In this document: positions 57,880-64,000 of the stretch, piece after piece
Layout: each line of letters starts with the position of its first letter
Position numbering within the stretch: the first letter of the stretch is position 1
From: Dermanyssus gallinae
Lineage: Eukaryota; Arthropoda; Arachnida; Mesostigmata; Dermanyssidae
NCBI GenBank assembly: GCA_003439945.1
Contig: QVRM01005963.1
Location: 1-64,000, forward strand
Reading direction: 5' to 3'
Length of the DNA: 64,000 bases
Notes under the pieces: generated by a model
Told to the model about the DNA's origin: nothing
The model's input: only the letters and a program-made list of their open reading frames with translations
The model's database searches: none
Made by a program: the position numbers and the translations under genes

Positions 57880-60765
57880 ACTCTTAGATGCATTTATACA
57901 CGTATGCATACAGTCAGACAGACAAAAAGACACGCAGAAACAGACGGATAATTCATGCATCCGTTACTCAGCTTCTGCTGCTGCTACTGCGCTTGCGTTA
58001 CGTGCGTATCGCAGTGGTGGCTCTCTCTACTACCTCCGCTACAACAACAATAATAATAATAATAATAATCATCGTAAAAATCCTGCTACAAATAGAGCAT
58101 AACCAATAACGAGTCCTCTAATGGTGTGCCTCGCGTCAACATATGCCGACGATTAGGTTGATTTTTAAAAATATATAATTTAAAATTTATCCACGACACG
58201 TGTACGAAATGACTGAACTCGTGAAACGTTTGCCTCATATAGAATATGGTCTATTATCATTATTAGGCACAGAGAAGATAGTTTTGGCTTTCGCTAATAT
58301 TTTTTTGTCTGCAAATACTGCCCCACTACCTCAGGTACGGTTCAACTACTACTAGTTGAAAAATACAATTTATTAAATATTAAGTGGTCAGGCTTAGGCC
58401 TTTTAAATTAAAAAAAAAAGCGGAAATATGTACATTTATCAAAATATGTTTTACCCCTTTATATATATATATATATATATATTAACTCACCGTCAATCGG
58501 ATTTTTACGAAAGGTCGACTTCCTGTTGACTGCCGAATGAGGCTCGATACACAATATTTTCTTCGCCCTGTTTTACAACTGCTCCAGCCGAAGAAATCTG
58601 CAATAGAATTCGAGATACAGCGCTGTAGTTTGTAATACTCGGTATATTTCCCCATAACAGGGCCGCTTATTACTGGGTGAGGTACTATGCGCAAATGACA
58701 AGCCTTCAAGATGACGGTGCGATGCACTGTATTGCAAGCAATGGTGGAATAGTGTGTAGCAGAAACATATTTTTTAACAAGACAAAATATATTTCAAACT
58801 GTATATATATATATATCTTTGGGAAACGGCTGAACACTCAAGAGCTGTCTGCCCTAAAAAAATTATGAAGCACTTGCTTTTTTATTTAAGTTTTGAAACT
58901 TGTATCAAGCCTACACGTCTAGGAAATGTTTCAACTACTACGTTTCAACATCTAGTAAAACGATGAGCATAGAGCAGACAGCAGAATTGTATGCAACTTA
59001 GAGTCTGCTAAGATGGGTTGCACTCTTGCCACCAGAAGTAGTCATTCCAGACCCCCCAGAAGTGTAGCACGGCTTGCGCCTTATATACACGGGTTATTAT
59101 ATATAGCGGGACCGCACAAGTTCGAAGCTTACTTTGTAAACTATAATGCAAAATACTGTGCTCTAATCGTATATGATGCCTCACTGACAAGTCTAGCGTA
59201 TAAACTACATATGTAAAGTTGTATTGTTTCTTCGTCTTCTTCGAGAATTTAGAAGGAATGCTTCGAAGGGGTATGTGTGGGGATTTACGAGTCGAGATCA
59301 AATCCACGATACCTAGATTAGCTCAGTTAGAGTCGCTGGTCAGTCCTCCCGCTCCGTCCCGTCGACACGACACATCCCGTAGAATTGAATTTTGGTAAAT
59401 TATTAGAGTGCACAGGTTAGGCGAGGTAAGATGTAAATCTTATAGGTATATAGTTATCGGGATTCTTTGTCCATTTTTAAGATTTGATGTGACTGTCGCA
59501 AATTTAAATCGACTGAGCGTATACCATGTCGAATCGTTAAACAATATATATATATATATATATACCTTCCAATTCTCCTTAAAGTCTCTGACTAAGGTTG
59601 ATGGCTCGCCCTGGGAACTCACGTATAGACGTACCTTGCTTCTTCATACTATCATTTACTTCAACGAAAACTCGCATTCTTGTAGGTGGTGCACAATGGA
59701 AAGCAGTATCGTATTATTTCTGTATTCTTAAGCGTCTACATTTTTTTCTGTATTTTTAAGTATTAGTAGCATGTATTTCCTATTAAGAGAGATTCAAAAC
59801 TGACCAATCGTTGCCAAGTGGCCGTTGAACACGCAAGAGACTGTCTGGCTAATTAAATGAACCCGCACGCTCTGTAATAATATATGCTTGCATTGAATAT
59901 TTATACGCATACATATACACATGTTTTTCAATGTAGGAGATATTATTCCATCCGAATTTGTTTACACACTATGTGCCAACCCACCATGTATTATTATTAT
60001 TATTATTATTATTATTAAAACTGTACTGTTTCCCCGCGGCAGACAAGGAACGCCCTTCTTGTGTCATGTACCTATTGCTGGGAAATAATGCTCTTGTAGC
60101 GGTGCCACCTATCCAACGCATCCCAAGACAACAATAACAACAACAACAATGACGACGACGACGACGCCAACGAGGATAACATCAACAACAAAAGCAAGTT
60201 ATTCTCAGGTACTAATCGCTTGTAAACGCCACCGAGGGTGCATTCGCATTTGTCGGTTAATGCCACATTATAGATAGTCTTCCATTGCACTCCCGGTTCG
60301 GCCTAGCCTGACAGCAGCAGCGCTACGGCGTCGCCTGATCTCCTCCATCTAAGAGAGCAGCTTAGCGGCCTAATGGCCGTGCTACAGCAGTAGCAGCGGC
60401 GCCAGCAACAGCAGTGGCAGCAGCAGCAGCATCAACAACAACTACAACAACAATAACAGTAACGACAGGCGGCCAATCGCCAGCAGCCAGACCCAATGAA
60501 ACCAACGAAGCTGACTGACTGACGAACGAACAAACAGACGGGCGGACGGACGGTCGGACGGACGGACAACCAAAGCACATCTATCCCTCCAAACAAAGAC
60601 ACCGCAGCAGCAACAGCAGAGGGAAAGATAGAAAGAAAAAGAGAGAGTGGGGGGAAAAGGAAGAAAGGCTGGCGGCGGCGCCGGCGGGGCCGCCCGAAGC
60701 CCTGTTGCAATCTTCTCGTCCTTTCCTTATGCGTCCTCCTCTATTTCAACCTCCGCGCGCCTTCA
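57880..60765. other. No gene recognised; tRNA-like head near 59.3 kb
   Basis: TAA/AAT triplets at 58047-58070, TA arrays at 58460-58482, 58801-58815 and 59543-59563, TTA triplets at 59990-60015, CAA/ACG triplets near 60128-60172 and 60372-60460, and (GGAC)n at 60541-60567. At about 59320-59345 GATTAGCTCAGTTAGAGTCG matches the 5' third and A box of a tRNA, but no B box or T-arm follows. Confidence 0.5.
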
Positions 60766-60916
60766 CTCTTGTTGTTGTTGTCGTTGTTGTTGTTGTTGGT
60801 GTTGTTGTTGTTGTTATTGTTGTTGCTGCTGTTGTTGTTGCTGTTGTTGTGTTGTTGTTGTTGTTGTTGTTGTCGTTGTTGTTGCTGTTGTTGTTGTTGC
60901 TGTTGTTGTTGTTGCG
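60766..60916. repeat. Long (TTG/CTG)n triplet array
   Basis: About 150 bases of TTG with CTG, GTC and TGTG interruptions, the longest triplet array of its kind here. It produces poly-V, -L, -C, -Q and -N frames that are not genes. Confidence 0.95.
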
Positions 60917-61587
60917 ACTGCGGTAGCCGACGTGCCTTGCTATGGCTACCATCTCGACTCGTATTATGACAATTACTACGATTTCTTCTGCCATTACTCG
61001 TTGTGCAAGCTTTCTTACTAGTCCCACTACAACTAATACCACTACTACCATCCTCTGTGAGTACTATGCGCATCGCAGCGCCGCAGTTGCCTAACTGGAA
61101 ACATGCAGCACACCCCTTTCGTACGGACTGAATGGGCAGCGTGAGTGTCGCGGGACACGCGGCAATGACGTAGAGCGAAGGTTTGCAAAACAAGAACGAC
61201 ATAAAGAAGAATAAAAACGCCTACGCGTAAACAAATAAGCAAACCAACAACCAATGCCAGTGGATCAAACTAGTTCACTAAAAGGGCAGACAAATTCCTC
61301 TTTCCTTCCGGATGCACCGACGAACAGACGGAATCATTTAAGCCTCGTCTAGTAGTCAATCCTCGTAGAGTCCACCTAGATCCTGTGCAAGCAGCAGTAA
61401 TTACAACACCAGCCTCACCAATACGACACCCCTGTGACGTTTACATCTATAGCTCTCTCTGCTCCACATGTCCTTGCCCATTCCCTCCTGTCATTTCAGG
61501 TAAATCTTCACAACCTTCGCTTTGTATTGCGTTCGCGTTAGAAGGAAGTTGTGACCCGAACACAACGTGCAGAAGACTGCTCGGAAG

Positions 61588-61729
61588 AAGCGCGATTAGT
61601 GCTGTTATAGAAGTAACACTAAGTGTGCTAGTAATAAAAGTACTAGTCTGATTGTAAAACCGCCTGTCGAAAACCCCCTTTGCAGGCAGGCGTTTTTTGT
61701 AAGAGGCTATAACAGCACTACGGCGCGCT
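61588..61729. repeat. Foldback/MITE-like inverted repeat, 142 bp
   Basis: TAGTGCTGTTATAG (61597-61610) pairs perfectly with CTATAACAGCACTA (61707-61720). The pairing extends outwards through AGCGCG/CGCGCT with a one-base gap. An inner, weaker stem (ACCGCCTG...CAGGCAGGCG) lies between. The size and structure fit a small non-autonomous element, but no target duplication was identified. Confidence 0.6.
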
Positions 61730-61999
61730 CTGTCACAATTTTCAGCAAAATCATGTTCAAGAAGTGCAACCAGTTTTTAAAATGCGCAAGTTGATATGAG
61801 GCGGCTGTTGCGGGCTTTCGAGCATTCAACTGGAGCATGTTTGTTGGTATGACTCAAAAATTGTCTCAGCGGAAACGAAGTGCGCTGAAAGAAAGTGCGA
61901 AAGGAGTCGAAAGGAAGACACAGAAAGACGACGAGTGTACGATTCCTCATCGTGTTTGATAGTATCTCATATAAACGCGTATGTGGTATACGCAATATA

Positions 62000-62033
<34 letters not shown>

Positions 62034-64000
62034 CGGTTGTAGTAATGAGTTGGGTGACGGTTTTATGTAGTAGTGTGTGTATATATATATATATACGCGG
62101 TATGTAGTAATGAGTTGGGCATGATTTTAATGAAGCGCCACAGTGTCGCGTAGGAGGTGTATAGGACCGGTTCTTGGGGTGAGGCTCTGCTACCATCCTA
62201 CTGACATCGTTGCTACGGCTGCTTTTTTTCTGCGCCCTCCTGAACCCCCACCTGCTTCCCCACGCTCTAACACCCCTCCGCTAGAGGCTGTGGCAACTGG
62301 CCGCTCGCTGGCGCGAGCCGAGAAACAGAGGTCTGGGCTAGAGCATATCCGGGTTTCGTCGCTTGTGCTGCTGCTGTGGCGGCGACGGCAGCGGCCTACA
62401 AAAACGAACAAAAACCGTACCGCCCTCGGGGGGGGGAGGGGAGTTGTGACTGAGGGGCCACTGCGTGTCGCCACCTCGGTGCTCACCAACACTTTGTAGC
62501 AGTGACAGCAGCAGCAGTAGCGTCCGAAACCGCGAAAAGGTGCCGTTCTTACCTACGTCGTCGGCGTTGGAATCGTAGTCGTCGTTGCACGAAATTGGCA
62601 ACAGACAGACGCTGTTCAAGGCGGAGCAGTGCAGCAGTTGTAATAGAAGCAGCACTAGTCCCAGTAGTAATTGGGAACAGCTGAGGTACTGGTTGTAGTA
62701 GTAGTAGTAGTAATCGTAGTAGTAGTGGTAGGGGAACACGGATTCCTCGTCCTTTGACGACAAAACGGCAGTGGCAAGCAACGTGCGGATCTGCTGCGTG
62801 CTGATCCTCGCTGAAGCTACGGGTGGGACAGGCGAGGAAAACGGAAAGGTGCGGTACAGAAGAGAAGAAGATGGTTGTGTATGTGTGTCGGTAGAAAACC
62901 GAGTAAAGAGGATACGGCAAATCACCGCGAGGCAAGAAAGTGAAAAAAGACCGGCGACAGAGAGGGATAACGGGAGGAAATAGCGAGAAAGAGCGATGGC
63001 TGGCGAATGAGTTGATGAGAAACTAGAGAGATAGAGACGATAGAGAGAAATCACCAATCAACAGTAGAGCAAGCGGGAGGGCGGGCGTATGAAGGCTAAA
63101 CGGGGAAGATGGCAAACTGGCGGACTACTGTCGGATCCCTGCCCCTTAGTGGGTCGTAGGCTGAAGCGTAGTTGGGGGAGCGGGGTACGGTAGCAGTGAA
63201 GCTGATGACGACGACGGGCGTTGAGCGTCAAGCGCATCGGCGCAGCCAGGCGGCCAAGCGGAGGGCGCAAAATGCAAAAACACAACAGCGAACGGCAAAA
63301 ACGTCAAACTTCCCTCAAGTTGGGGGCCACGGAACGCAACCGTGGCAGCAACCCCGGCAGCAGCAAGAGCAACCCTAGCATCAGCAACTGTCGTCGTTTT
63401 CTATTTCTCACTGCCAACTGCTGCTCGCCATCTACTATGAGGCTGCGGCAAGCAGCCGTGTCATAGACGTGGGTCGAGACCGGAGGTCCAACACCCCCGC
63501 ATACGCCGCACGCCGTCCCCCGGGCGAGGACAGCCAGGCAACAGCGACGACGATGATGACGACTAACCACAGCCAGACAGACCTCCACGAGCTCCCGATG
63601 GACGAGCAGCAATCTTCTCTATGGTCGAATTTGCGTCACCCGCAGGCAAATCTCTCCCCTCTAAGCGCAACCTCTGTACAGCAGCACGCCTCGCCTCCTT
63701 CCCGGCTCCTCCGAACGTACCCCTGACCATCGCACAAACGCGTACTGACGGTGCGCTGTTGTAAACTAATACAACTCTCCCAGATAGATACGGCAACAGC
63801 AAAAGGGACAGGGGGGGGGGCGAGAGTGTACCACAGTAGAAAAGAACACGTCTCGACCACGTACACTGGTCTACGTCGCTCGCCATATACGGCCCAGCAA
63901 TCTCTGTTCTTTCTTTGAAGCGCGTCGGTGCGGCACACATGCTCTCACTCACCAACTTACTTGCGCACCTGGCGATACACGCGCTTGCATGCACACGCCC
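61730..64000. other. No gene recognised; GC-rich 62.1-64.0 kb
   Basis: TA arrays at 62003-62032 and 62081-62095, a G8 run at about 62429, GTA/TAG triplets at 62697-62728 and a G10 run at about 63811. The 239-codon minus frame (62338-63057) crosses these repeats. A plus frame at 63469-63726 (HSQTDLHELPMDEQQSSLWS in its middle) is less repetitive and could be exonic, but nothing supports it beyond openness. Confidence 0.4.

Noticed and set aside
60741..61202. Poly-Q/N protein
   Set aside because: Entirely explained by the (TTG)n array read on the minus strand.
62338..63057. 239-codon minus-strand frame with hydrophobic stretches
   Set aside because: Tyr/Leu runs come from GTA and CAG triplets; hydrophobicity is compositional and no start context or homology supports it.

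Overview
This window looks like nuclear DNA of a metazoan, probably an arthropod. The reasons are very dense (TA)n, (GA)n and (CAA/CAG/CAT/TAA)n simple repeats, long poly-G/C tracts, Tc1/mariner transposons with TA target duplications, a non-LTR-type ORF1 relic and no compact gene arrangement. The high microsatellite load would fit a mite-like genome, but that is only a guess. I could not identify a single intact host protein-coding gene. Most long open frames here are translations of simple repeats (poly-Q, -N, -T, -L, -V, -D, alternating I-Y) and are not annotated as genes.

Layout. 1-17 kb: simple repeats in AT-rich DNA, several perfect hairpins, GC-rich patches near 4.2-4.8, 9.6-9.8 and 14.9-15.9 kb, and one unrecognised open stretch at 8.4-8.8 kb. 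17.3-17.5 kb: a short tRNA-like (SINE-like) unit bounded by inverted repeats. 18.1-19.5 kb: the most GC-rich block, a possible promoter or first-exon region. 19.5-30.3 kb: repeats, with nothing recognised.

30.3-32.8 kb: a nested transposon pair. A decayed mariner relic on the minus strand is split by a 1,295-bp DD37D-type Tc1/mariner element on the plus strand. The inner element keeps both terminal repeats and TA duplications. Its transposase has lost the third catalytic Asp (Ala instead) and is frameshifted near the C-terminus. 39.98-41.27 kb: a separate 1,290-bp mariner with perfect 28-bp terminal repeats, inserted inside a (TA)n array. Its 348-codon frame has no indel but carries three stops and a lost catalytic Asp (Gly).

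45.1-48.8 kb: a graveyard. It holds a second, much older DD37D transposase fragment, a PHD-finger/coiled-coil ORF1 of a non-LTR retrotransposon broken by a frameshift, a poly(A) tail with its signal, and a longer decayed coding-like stretch I could not name. 49-64 kb: tandem repeats with 33-bp and 19-bp periods, triplet arrays, a foldback at 61.6 kb, and weak exon candidates near 54.2 and 57.6 kb.

A recurring structural theme is (TA)n arrays sitting in the loop of inverted repeats (3.8, 17.6 and especially 36.8 kb), or flanking a shared ~56-bp module (0.8 and 42.2 kb). This is the least explained signal in the window. No coherent multi-gene system, CRISPR array or operon was seen.
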